In this document: one piece after another, positions 23,510-34,006 of the stretch
Layout of the letters: the number at the start of each line of letters is the position of its first letter
Numbering within the stretch: position 1 is the stretch's first letter
Assembly: GCA_030063045.1 (NCBI GenBank)
Contig: JAQSEB010000119.1
Coordinates: 124,001 to 188,000, forward strand
Origin: Pratylenchus scribneri
Taxonomy: Eukaryota > Nematoda > Chromadorea > Rhabditida > Pratylenchidae
Direction: 5' to 3'
DNA: 64,000 bases
Notes under the pieces: model-generated
What the model saw: the letters and a program-made list of their open reading frames with translations, nothing else
Told to the model about the DNA's origin: nothing
The model's database searches: none
Translations under genes and position numbers: made by a program

Positions 23510-25228
23510 TGAATTTTTGTTTGATTAAAATTTATTCTTATTTGGAAAAAAATGAGGAGGATTTATTTTTTTTGTGGGGGAAATGGATATAATTTAAAGG
23601 CATTCGCCCTTCATTTATTAGGTCTTCATGTCAACAAATTTCTCTATCATTCTATTTCATTGCGGCAATAATATTTCTGACCATTTTACAAAGCAGATCA
23701 GAAGCGGGGAGTGAATAAAGACGACATTGTTGTTGGCAAACAAATTCAGTTTCAGCAGAGTCATCAATTAAGGGAGATCCTAAAAAGCTAAAAGTCCGCT
23801 TTTTTGCCTGGGCAAACTGGCTCCAGAAGAGGGAATTATTGCTGGCAAATTCAGCTTTGGATGGGGGAATGGGGAGGCAGAGACCAATTACAATTATGAT
23901 TTGGTATCCCATTCCTCATTTCACCAAACTGAATCCTGTTGAAGGCAATTGATGGAATATGGAATTGTTGCTGGCAAATTCAGCTGAATGGGAATAGGGA
24001 GGGTTGGTTGAAGACCATCACCCATTTTGAAGGAAGGGAATTGCAGGTTTTTGATCCACAAATATTTAATATTGAATCTGCAATTGAAAATCCGCAAAAA
24101 TTAATTAACAAACTCTTTTGAATACTCCCAGATTCAAATCATTAAATAATAAATCATTTCGAGTTTTGCTAAACGCGCTTCAGCCACAGGTTTATCTCCT
24201 TTAAATATTATTGAATTGAAATTTATTAATTTTTTTAATTATTTTCGGGTGTCGACAAATTAAAATATAATTAAATATTCAATTTTTTTTTGTTACCATT
24301 TTATTACCCATTTCTTATTCACATCATGAAAGCTCATTTGTCTTTGTAAACCAACCCCTTTGTGATGACAGCCGCTCCTATTAATCAACGAATTTTTCCT
24401 TCCCAACTCCAATTCATTCAGTCAGCAGGGGTAAGCAGCAGAGGGCAAGGCATTGGCAAATTGACGCAAGTGAAATTTGGTGAAAGGAATTCCTAAAGAA
24501 TCGAAAACCTAAAGAATTCAAATACTTAATTTTTGTTTTTTTCTAGCATTTTTGTTTTGGGTATGCGAAAGTAAGATGGTCAACACAAACTTTGGGGAAA
24601 ATCGAAAGGGTATTGATGATTGAGCGAGGGAATAGATTGGCAAGGAAAAATGGATTAAATATTAAGGGAAAACCCATCTTTTGTGTAATTGAATCAAGAT
24701 GATATCAAACAAATTGGTTGTTTTTTTGACAAAATTCTATTGTGTGATCAGGCCACAATATTGAGAGGAAAATGAGGCGCTCGTTTCGAATTCCGACCAA
24801 AAATGATCTGCTGATATAGTATTTTGTCTAATTTTACAGAGTGCTCATTACAAACATATTTTCATTAATCAAATCCCCCAATATATCACAATCAGATGGC
24901 ACCAATACATAGTCTCCAATTCCAAACATTTCCATTCCATAATCAACAGCTAAACATTTGTGGCGTGATCACTTATTAGTTCAAAAATTCAGGTAATTTA
25001 TTTTATATGCCGCTAATAAAATGCCAAACAAATAAATAAAATTAATAGAAAAATATAAAACATTCATCATAATTTAGAAAAAAGCACAAAAATTGGCAAA
25101 TAATTTTTAAAGGAAAGTATTTGATATAAATTTTTGCCAATTCATTTTACAAAATTACAAATGAATTCCACTGAATATTCCCGAAATTGTTAAAAATGAA
25201 TATAATTTAGCATTTTTCATTCTTTTTC
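23510..25228. repeat. Upstream flank of unit 1 and 3' flank of unit 2; duplicated non-coding block
   Basis: 23575-24520 repeats, with divergence, the sequence upstream of copies 2-5. Landmarks in order from the ATG are TTTAAAGGC (about 23594), AAATTTCTCTATCATTCT (about 23638), GCAATAATATTTCT (about 23664), and TTGCTGGCAAATTC at 23839 and again at 23968. The stretch 24300-24480 matches 34900-35050 and 52680-52800 (TTCACATGAAA-type phrase, then a GTCAGCAGGGG / GTTAGCAGAGG phrase) and seems to mark the right border of the unit. 25000-25228 is the 3' flank of copy 2. Confidence 0.65.
24165..24212 (-). pseudogene. Relic of exon 3 of the secreted coiled-coil family
   Basis: On the minus strand an acceptor (TTTAAAG) is followed by GAGATAAACCTGTGGCTGAAG and then CGCGTTTAGC. 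This matches the start of exon 3 in copies 1, 4 and 5 (E-K-x-L-W-H-E-A-R-L), but one base is lost in the His codon region, which puts a stop at the Leu position. No other exon of this unit remains nearby, so it is a fragment of a further, dead copy. Confidence 0.6.
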
Positions 25229-26453
25229 TCAAAAATGACTTCCATTGGCAATATATACTTCATGCCGTGCATTCAGTTTCCGCTCTGCTGATTTTCTTTG
25301 GTTATAGCCCTCTATCACTTCCGGGTGAAATTTATCCGCTTCCGCATTCATTTTATTCAAATGCCAATTGAGCACGGCTAGGTTTTTCATATTATTAAGC
25401 ATGGCTTTGCGTGCTTGCATCCATTCTTGTCTATCCTTTAAAAATTGTATAAATAATAAGCATTAAAATAAATTGGTTTATTGGACAAATATTATACTCA
25501 AATCTTTGATAATAATGGCCAAATTTCTAGACTAAAAATAATAAACGTTTAAAATACTATTAGAATGATAGAAATTAAGCTAAAAATGCAAACATTTTTT
25601 GCACTTACCCCAACAGTATAATCTGACTTATAGCCTCTCATCTTTTTCTCAAGATCTGCCTTTATTTGTGCATTTTTTCTTTGTAGATTTTCTTGAGAGG
25701 CTATTTTTTCTTTCATATTTTCTATTTCTTCTGATTTTTTCCCATATTCGACGATTCGTTTTTCAAAGGCTTCGGTGTTAAGATTTTGTTGAATGAGCGC
25801 ATGATTTTCTAAAGGAAAATTAACATAAAATATGATATTCAATTTTTATTTCCACTAAAAAATGTATTAAAAGAACTTCCATTTGCTTGAATGAAAGGGG
25901 TTTAAATTTATTTGATAGAAAAAAATTGGTAAATTGGCCAATGACTATAAATATTATCAACAAAATAATTATATTATCAAAAAGATAAACTTTTTTTCAT
26001 TTTTTTGTGATTTTCTTTCAATTTGTTGAATTGACTTTAAATTACTTCAAAAAGGAGAGATTTTAATTCTTCATTAAGTTGAAAAATAAAAGAATAGAGG
26101 TTTTTAAATAATATTAATGTCGGCAAAAAATATTATAAGCCGACAAAATGCTTACTAAAAGTATTCGACGGAGCTGATTTGGTTCGTTGATTTTTAAGCC
26201 AGTCCCTAGTTGCAGTGGTAAGCCTTCTTGCACTATTCAAAGCATAATCCAAGGTAGGGGAATATAGCTGTGTTTGTTCGGCTGATTTAAAATGGCCCAA
26301 CATAATGGGATATGATGACGCTTTCGGGATTCCGGCATTAACGGAATTTAATGACATCATCGATGATGACTTCGGAATTGGGGGGCGCCCAGCATTGAAT
26401 GATACCGAAACCGGTATAAAAAGGAGAAAAATTAACAAATTTGCAAAGATCAT
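25229..26453 (-). CDS. Secreted coiled-coil family protein, copy 2 (234 aa)
   Basis: Exons 26453-26156, 25808-25609 and 25435-25229 keep frame. Exon 1 has a signal peptide (MIFANLLIFLLFIPVSVSF) and the family signature YSPTLDYALNSARRL ... WLKNQRTKSAPSN. Exon 2 is a coiled coil (EKRIVEYGKKSEEIENMK). Exon 3 begins D-R-Q-E-W-M-Q-A-R instead of E-K-K-L-W-H-E-A-R, keeps A-D-K-F-H-P-E-V and ends I-A-N-G-S. Intron phases are identical to copy 1 (1, then 0), which supports common descent. Function unknown. Confidence 0.8.
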
Positions 26454-27400
26454 TAAATATTTAGGATTTGATTATAATTTATTTTTTAGAAAATAAATGA
26501 GGAAGATTTCTTTTTTTGGGGAAATATGAATATAATTTAAAGGCTGGCATCCTCATGTCTTCAGGTGCTCGGGCAAATAAATTTCTCTAACATTCTTTTA
26601 CATAACGACAATAATATCTCTTCCAATTTTGCCCAATGTCAGAGCAGAAGCAATGCGCGAACAAAGACGATATTGTTGCTGGCAAATAAATGAATTCATT
26701 TTCAGTTTCAGTAATCAATTAGGAGGGAAGGACCCGCATTATTTGTGAATGCCTTCCAGCTTCCAGAGCATCGACTCCACTCCCTCCCATCAGCCAGAAA
26801 ACTTCCCCGTGGGGCAGCTGCGCAGAATGCATGAAAGAGAATAAATGTTGCTGGCAAATTCGGTTCGATGGAAATTGGAAGTGGATTGAATAAAGCCCAT
26901 CGACAATGAAGTCCCATGGAATGGTTTAGGTTGGATGAAGCCAAAATAGGCCATTGAGGAGGGGAATTGTGGATTTATTTGATGAAGGTGATATCCTAGT
27001 CAATGAATTCAATAGGCAATTTTTGATGAGATGCGTTGCGATATTGTTTGAGTGAGTGAATATAGATTGTAAATTCGAGGAAATTTCAAAAGCGGGAAAA
27101 TGCAATGCAGAGTAGTTGAGATAAAGTCTTAATAAGTCACTTAAAAGAAATGACGGATATTTGATTGATTGTCCATGCGCATTGAATTTGGATAATAATT
27201 GATAAAGATAATTTTATTATTTTTATTTCGGGTGTCAAAAATAAAAATGTAATTCAATTTTTGGGTGCACATTTCTAATTCACATGAAAAACCCATCGTC
27301 TTTGGATTCAAATTCTGCGACCCGATTAGTGGATTAACTATTAAAATGTATTTTTAGGCAAAGGAAAAATTAGGAATACAGATTCTTTAAGGAGAATTGT
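26454..27400. repeat. Upstream duplicated flank of copy 2
   Basis: Same landmark order as the other copies: TTTAAAGGC (about 26537), AAATTTCTCTAACATTCT (about 26578), GACAATAATATCTCT (about 26607), then TTGCTGGCAAATTC at 26848. The part 27230-27330 (GGGTGTCAAAAATAAAAATG, TTCACATGAAAAACCCAT) matches the distal flank of copy 4 near 34860-34930. No gene found in it. Confidence 0.65.
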
Positions 27401-27429
27401 AGTCCAGTACGCAGAGCAAATTTGAAATT

Positions 27430-28191
27430 TTTTTCCATTAATCCTTCCATTTTCCATTATCCTACAATACCAATACGCAATACCCCATGTTCAAAATGTG
27501 ATTTCAATGGTTTATGGGGTATGGGCTTCATTCAACACCACCCTATCCCCATTATAAAGCCGAATTTGCCAGCAATAATTCCCTTGTTGCCTCAAGGATT
27601 TAGGTTGAGGAAGGGATGGAGGAGGCATTACAAATTCTGATTGCCTTTTCTCCAATTTAATATGATTATTGAAACTAAATTTGTTTGCCAACAACAACAA
27701 TGTTCTCTTTGTTCGCGCAGTGGTTCTGGCCTGGACCACTCGTAAATTGGGAGAGATATTATTAATCTTATTAAATAGAATATTAGAGAAATATGTTGGC
27801 TGAAGACAGGAGGATATTAGCCTTTAAATTATATTCATTTTCCTCTCAACAAACGAAATCGTCCTCAAAAATTTTACTATAATTGAAAAAAGGATTTGAA
27901 ATGCATATCTGTTTTAATTTAATCCTTTTAATAATTCTGGGTTCATTTAAGTCCGGGTCTCTGCAAAAATAATTGGCCAATATTGTCCGAATTCAAAATT
28001 TTGGAGTATTTGCAATCAGATGAAAAAAACTACACAAATATATCACTTTGGAAAAACATCATTCGGATTATCTGGATTATACACTAAATAGTGTAAAAAG
28101 GCTAACCAATGCAACTGGGGCATTGATTAAACAGCAACGAACGAAATCAGGTCCGTCGAATAATTTTAGAAAACATTTGTCGGTTAAATAG
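27430..28191 (+). pseudogene. Inverted pseudogene copy of the secreted coiled-coil family (exon 1 with its flank)
   Basis: Here the unit lies on the plus strand, opposite to all intact copies. 27435-27850 is the reverse complement of the common upstream flank (GAATTTGCCAGCAA at 27562, GAGAGATATTATT near 27752, TTAGAGAAATATGT near 27784, GCCTTTAAATTATATTCATTTTCC near 27820). An ATG at 27901 opens a signal-peptide-like start (MHICFNLILLIILGSF) that ends at an in-frame TAA after 23 codons. Further on, in another frame, DYTLNSVKRLTN and LIKQQRTKSGPSNNF (28070-28170) are the exon 1 signature. The donor of the intact copies (GTAAGCATTT) is changed to GAAAACATTT and the frame runs into TAG at 28189. 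No exon 2 or 3 follows. Confidence 0.75.
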
Positions 28192-29872
28192 TCTTCGCAA
28201 TCCTCTCTTTTTATTATTCTAAAACCGGAACTGTGATGTGGTTTAGATACCCAATTTGACTCTGACGGGTTTAAGGCAAATTTAATTGCTTATATTTTCA
28301 TGGTTAAGCTTGCTTTGTGCCAATGTTTTTTCTTAAAATGTGTTGAAAATTGTTGAGCATAATTTTTTTAAAATTGATCATTAGATTAAACATTCTCAAA
28401 TTTCTTACTGATCTAAAAAAATATTAAAATTTAAGATCCGTATCATTGCAGAATATTAATTAAGTACCACATATATTAAGTGTTAAGTCAAAAAATTTCT
28501 CTATTTATGGCAATAATATCAACCATAATTTATGTGCATTACTTATAGCAGAAAGAGCAAGAGAGTGCGTGGAGGGTGAGATAAAGCTCCTCTAGATTTG
28601 AGAAAACCAATACCCAGAGGTACAACAAACCGTATAGAAACTAACAAAATTATTCCAGGAATATATGGAAGGGGTGGGATCAAGCCCATTAATATGCACC
28701 GTTTGGTGGCGAAGCTGGTTAGGCCTGGGCACCGAGCATAGGCTCTTATTCCCGACATGGAGCTCAAGCTATTGCTGCCACCCAAATTCGAACGGCGCGC
28801 AGAGACTGCGCGAAAATGAGCTCTCTTATTTTCAAGTTATATTTTCTAACTTAACGTGGTTTTACCACAGCAGCCCTCACCATTAAACGTCCACTGCTTA
28901 GAAGCCCATATCCTATTGAAGCCCCAATTGAAGTAATTTGATGGCTGCTGGACAATGCGCATTGCTAAAGGCTTTGCGATTAAGGGAGAGAAGATAGATT
29001 GAAGATATATTAGAGAAATTCATAAAAAGAGAGAAATGATTTTGGGCATTTTGGTTAGTGGCCATTGCGGTTTTCCATTTGTGGATTTAGAAAAAAATCT
29101 TATTTTATTTTCAAAAATGTAAAAATTTTATATTTTTCGGGAACTCTTTTACCCTGTAAAGTGCCAAAATTAATTTTTAATTTTTGTATATTGAATTTAT
29201 ATGGATTCACAAATGCATAGAAGCAAGTGGAACACAAAAGTTTATCAGTAAGTGTTTTGGGATTCTTCCAGAATCAAATCATCAATATTTCATTAGACAT
29301 AACTAGACGAGTTGATTTGTGAAATAGCTCGATCATTTCTTACAAATTTCTAATATTTCTTAAAATGATACTGCTAATCTTCCAAATTGTTTTATATGAA
29401 AACATATATATTCCAGTTTCTGGTTACTTTTTCCCCATATATTTGTGAAATTCAAAATCTTAAATGTTCATTTAATATAAAATAATAAAGAGAGATTTAT
29501 ATTTTCATTTTAAGAATTCATGCAATTTTGATCTTTTATAATCCGTTTGAATCAAAATCAAAAATCGAAAAAAAAATATTTAAAATTGATAGAAAATATG
29601 AAATAATATTTTGTACTAATTTAGCGAAAAAAAATGAAATTGACGAAATAAATTTTAAAAGAGAAATAACGAAATTTTCGGCTTATATATTTAGGTTAGA
29701 CTATGTATAGGATATCAAAGAGATGTGGTTTTAAATATGAAGATATGCTGTTTTTTGACATGAAAATTTTCGCCAATTTCATTGTTTTTCTCGCCAAATT
29801 ATAAATTGTTTACAAAGAGAGACACGAAATTGTAAAAAAAATTGTTTGCATTTTTCCTTCTTTCATTTTTGC
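28192..29872. other. Intergenic within the array; GC-richer island at 28550-28880
   Basis: 28550-28880 is clearly less AT-rich than its surroundings and carries a TGGCGAAGCTGG phrase at about 28711 that fits the RNA polymerase III box A pattern, followed by GGTTAGGCC. A clear box B is not present. It may be an old tRNA-derived SINE or another insertion. 29750-29870 is the 3' flank of copy 3. The rest shows nothing recognised. Confidence 0.35.
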
Positions 29873-30265
29873 TCAAAAATGACCCAAAAGAGCAATGTTT
29901 CTTTCATTATCTTCTTGCTTTTGGCCATCCTTCATTTTTTGATTAAACATTGCAGAAAGATGTTCCACACCATTATTATGCTGCGATTGAAAATGATTTA
30001 TGAAGCTACTTCCTGCACTTCTTGTAGTATTCATTATCAAATCAGTCGCACTTGGCAATTTAGGCTGTGATTTCCGTGCCGACGTATCCCCAAATATGCC
30101 GCAATGAGCATTACTTGCGAAAGGAACCAAGGCATTGGCAAACATTTTCGTCAAATTATTAGTTTCAGAATTTCCTTTTGAATTAACTCCATGGATTGCT
30201 GCATAACAGAATGAAACCATCAAAAATAACAGAATTGAAAAAGTTGACAAATTAACAAAGGCCAT
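29873..30265 (-). CDS. Secreted family protein, copy 3: short intronless form (130 aa)
   Basis: A single open frame with a signal peptide (MAFVNLSTFSILLFLMVSFCYAA) homologous to copies 1, 2, 4 and 5. The middle is Ser/Asn-rich, and the end, D-N-E-R-N-I-A-L-L-G-H-F, corresponds to the last residues of exon 3 in copy 1 (H-E-R-M-I-A-L-Y). The coiled-coil exon and both introns are missing. It therefore looks like an internally deleted copy that still encodes a short secreted protein. Upstream and downstream flanks are those of the family. It could be a functional small variant or a decaying gene. Confidence 0.65.
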   Translation of the reverse strand: MAFVNLSTFSILLFLMVSFCYAAIHGVNSKGNSETNNLTKMFANALVPFASNAHCGIFGDTSARKSQPKLPSATDLIMNTTRSAGSSFINHFQSQHNNGVEHLSAMFNQKMKDGQKQEDNERNIALLGHF

Positions 30266-32088
30266 TGAGAATTTTTGATTGATGACTTCTGAATTATAAT
30301 TACGAAAATGAATGCGGATTTTACCTTTTTAGGGGAAAAATCGGCTACATTTTAATGGCCTCCGATCATTCGAAAGCCGATAAATTTCTCTAATTCTCTG
30401 ATTTGATCGAAGCAATTATATTTCGTTAGATCAATCAATATGCCCTCCATCCCTCAATTTGAGGGTTTTGGCATTGGCATTGGCACCCACAATGTCTTCA
30501 GGGCTTTAGGCAAATAAATTTCTCTACAACTCTGACAATAATATTTCTCCAAATATACGAGATGTCTCGAGCAGAAGCAGTGCGCGAATAATGGTGGATT
30601 TTTGCTGGAAAACAAATTCAGTTTCAAACTACAATTAGGGTTCACAATTTGGAACGAGCGCTCCTCCCTCCACTCACCATTCCCTTTCTTTAGCCAGAAA
30701 GTCTTCTCATCAAGGCATCCGTAGTTGCAGAATGCTAGAAGAGGATCGGTGGAATTTTTGCTGGCAAATTCGGCTAAATAGAGGCGCCAATGGGAGGGGA
30801 AGGGGAGGGATGAAGCCCATCGTCCATTGAAGCCCCATTTTGAAGAAGGGGATTTTGTAGGATTTATTTGAAAGGAGGAATTTTGCCACTCCTTGATTTT
30901 AGTAGGCAATTCAGATGCGTTGCGTTGCCGTTTGATTGGGAGAACATAGATGGAAAATTAAGGCAAATTTGAGAAATTTCAAAAGCAAGAGAGTGTAATA
31001 AGCGCTGATTGAAGTAGGGATGAATCCGATTTACTCAACTTATATGAAAGGAATGGCGGAGATTTGATTGACTGCGCATTTATTTTGGGATTTTTGAATG
31101 ATAGGCGTTTATGTTAGAGTGAGAGAGAGAACATAGATATAATTAAGGCGAGGCAGTGCATAGAGGAAATCGGTGATTTCCGTTTGTGAAATCACACTTC
31201 TGCAACCACTGTGGCTTTACTAGAAAATTCTAGTTCTAATGGTATTGAATTGAAAAATAGTCTAATGATTGTCTAACCACACCCAGCAGGCTTGAACCGC
31301 AAGGACACGTCCAGCGTCCACCACGGGATAGTTATTCTTTTTAAACCATCTTCATTTCCTTTGGGTTAAAACATTAAGAATGTTACTATTTAATTCAATT
31401 TTCGAGGATAAATGGGGTTTTGGCTTTCAATCTAATTAAAAATAGGCGAATTTAAAATAAAGAGTAAAGACTATTCTGATGAGAAAAATGGAGACGGATA
31501 ACACATTATTAGACTAAAGTGGCGGCTTTAATTAAGATTGAATAGAAGGCACCTTTATTAAATAATACTAAAGAAAAAGAAATATTATGTAAATTACATC
31601 TATAAGACTCAACAATTGAAATATTACAAAACTCAAAAATTCTTTTATAGTTTATAGAAGATAAATATATAGTAATTTTTTAGTTAAAAAATTCTGATAA
31701 TATCGTCTTTATAAGCCATTAATAAAATGTCTAACAAATAAATAAAATTAATAGAGAATATATGATAATTAAAATATTTTATATTAATTTGACAAAAAGG
31801 CACTGAAATTGGCGAAATTATTTTCAGGAAAAAATTTTTTAACAAAACGAATTTTTATGGCTGATTATGAGAGTTGGCTTTTAAACAATAGCTATAGAAT
31901 ATCGGAGGGATGGGGATGTTAAAAATAGAAGTTTATTTGGCCAAATTTTATGATCATAAAAATACCGATTTTTTATAAGAAATTTTTTTGCCAATTTCAG
32001 TTTTTTCCTCGTCAAATTACTAAATGACTTTAAGAGAATATTTCCCAAAATTGTAAAAAAATAATAATGATTGTTGCATTTTTTTCGT
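30266..32088. repeat. Upstream duplicated flank of copy 3 and 3' flank of copy 4
   Basis: The AAATTTCTCTA landmark occurs twice here (about 30384 and 30511) and TTGCTGGCAAATTC is at 30768, so part of the flank has duplicated locally. 31250-31330 contains, on the minus strand, GTGGTGGACGCTGG followed by GGTTCAAGCC, which resemble box A and box B of a tRNA-type promoter but lie closer together than usual. 31720-32088 is the 3' flank of copy 4 (ATGTCTAACAAATAAATAAAATT). Confidence 0.55.
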
Positions 32089-34006
32089 TCATTTTTTCGT
32101 AAACTGATCCCCAATGAAAAAGTTTCTTTTGTGCCATTCTTTTAGTTGTTCAAGGAATTCTCTTTCATGATAGGCCGCCATCACTTCTGGACAAAATTTA
32201 TCCGCCTTCATTTCCTGTGTGTTCAAACAACATTGAGCTGCATTTTTCTTTCGGCAACTTCTAAGCTTGCCTAAACGCGCTTGATGCCAATTTTGTTTCT
32301 CCTTTAATTTTTAAAATACAGAATTTATCATAAACAAAATTGGGTTCTTTCCTGTTAATGCGAGTAATTATTGGGTGGGGGGATCAAGGAAAGAGAAGAA
32401 GGGAAGAGGATGATGATGATTGGGACGATGATGAAGATGAAGAAGAAGAAGAAGATGATGATGTTGATGAAAATAAGAATGAAAATGATAAGGAAGATGA
32501 TGATGAGGAAGAAATGAATCAGCTCATCTTCATCATACTCATCTTTTCATCATCATCATCATCTTCATCATCATCTCATCTTCTTCCTCATCCTAACCTC
32601 CCCTCCCGCAATAATCACCCGCCCTCTCAATTCACAAATCCTATTTATTCGGGATCGTTGCGTTGACCCCATCATTTTCATTTGCCCATACTCACCATTA
32701 CACATAACAGTTGGCTTCTCTTCTTGTCCATATAATCTTTTATTATTTTCTCATAAATGGCCTCATAATGTCCGTTTTTTGCTATTAGTTCCTCTAAAAA
32801 GTCTATTTGTTCTTTCAACTCCTTTATTTTATTTTGTATTTTCGCATATTCATCAACCTGCTTTTCAAATTCGATCGCACTTTCTGAAGAAAATCAACAT
32901 AAAATATGTATTAAAAAATACATTTATATTATTTCAATATTAAAATCTTTTAAAGTTAATGAAAGTTTTTTTACTATATTGATTAAATTTAGCTTTCATT
33001 ATGATAAAAATTGTCTAAATTCTAAAATATTAGCTTTAAATTTTCACTTGATTTTTTGAATTTTCTTTGAATTTGCTCAATTTCTCTAATAAATTGTAAA
33101 ATTAAAAGGAAACTTTTTAATTTTTCCTATATGAAATAAAAAACTAAAATTTAAACAAATTCAGCGTTGGATCAAAATAAATAAAATTGGAAAAACATTA
33201 GAATTATTCGATGGACCTGATTTCGTTCGTTGCTGTTTAAGTGATTCCTTTCTTGGACTATTCAGAGCATACTCCGAATCCGAAGTTTTGGAATATTTGG
33301 GCGGTGTTGATTCCGATGATTTTAAATTCTCCAGAATTTCGGGATTGGAGGGCATTGTCTTCGACGGAACTGATTTAGTTCGTTGCTTAAACCATTCCCT
33401 TTTTGCAATGCTATTAAACCTTTTTGCACTCTCCAAAGCAGTATCATAGAAAATAGATAATTTTAAAAGTGCCTTCTCTCTAATGGATTTGATTGGTGTT
33501 TGTTCCGCTGATTCCACATTCTCCAAAATTTCGAGATTCGACGGTGAAGTCTTCGACGGATCTGATTCGGTTTGTTGTTGTTTGAGCAATACTGTTCTTG
33601 CATTGTTAACATAATCCAAAAAAGTGGAAGGTAGATATTGTGGTGTTGGTTGCCTTGTTTTCAAATGGTCCAAAATTTTGGGATATGATGATGTCCAAGA
33701 ATTTGACGGAAAATTGTAGGCTACGGAATTTATTGTCGGATTCGAAATTTTGTAGTGCACAGAATGTAATCTGGGAAATTTTTCGGTCCCAGAATTGAAT
33801 CTCGGAACTTTGTCGATCCCTGAATTTAATTTCAGAATCGGAATTTTGGTTTCAGAATTTCTCCGAACATTTAATTTGTCAGAATTTGGTGCCACAATTT
33901 TTAACATTTGTTCAAATTGAGATTTCGGAATTTTCGGAATTCTGACGGCCTCAGAATTGAAAGAGACGAACATCAAAAGGAGAAAAATCAACATATTTGA
34001 GGCCAT
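32089..34006 (-). CDS. Secreted coiled-coil family protein, copy 4 (about 396 aa), donor site altered
   Basis: Exon 1 (34006 to about 33217) has a signal peptide (MASNMLIFLLLMFVSFNSEA) and is longer than in the other copies, with internal repeats: (P/F)R(F/L)-(N/H)S(G/V), S-N-(L/P)-E-I-L-E-N, and two WFKQ/LKQQ-R-T-(K/E)-S units. Exon 2 is 32883-32696 (coiled coil EFEKQVDEYAKIQNKIKEL) and exon 3 is 32301-32089 (E-K-Q-N-W-H-Q-A-R-L-G-K-L ... A-D-K-F-C-P-E-V). The donor used in copies 1 and 2 is not conserved here. The only phase-compatible donor I see is TCAG|GTCCAT at 33217, nine codons earlier. Splicing of the first intron is therefore uncertain and the gene may be impaired. Confidence 0.65.
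32380..32605. repeat. Purine-rich then pyrimidine-rich GAT/GAA microsatellite (inverted)
   Basis: About 140 bases of GATGAT/GAAGAA-type repeats on the plus strand are followed by about 85 bases of TCATCA/TCTTCA-type repeats, with an inversion point near 32520-32530. It lies in the second intron of copy 4. The two arms are complementary, so a long hairpin or triplex is possible. An open plus-strand frame through it (Asp/Glu then Ser runs) is a by-product of the repeat. Confidence 0.85.

Noticed and set aside
28543..28886. Overlapping frames on both strands in the GC-rich island
   Set aside because: No start, splice or motif support; length is explained by low stop density in GC-richer DNA.
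30454..30909. 151-codon minus-strand frame in the upstream flank of copy 3
   Set aside because: The corresponding flanks of the other copies are broken in this frame, so it is not conserved as protein.
32340..32666. Plus-strand frame with long Asp/Glu and Ser runs
   Set aside because: It is a translation of the GAT/GAA and TCA/TTC microsatellite inside an intron of copy 4; no splice or start context.
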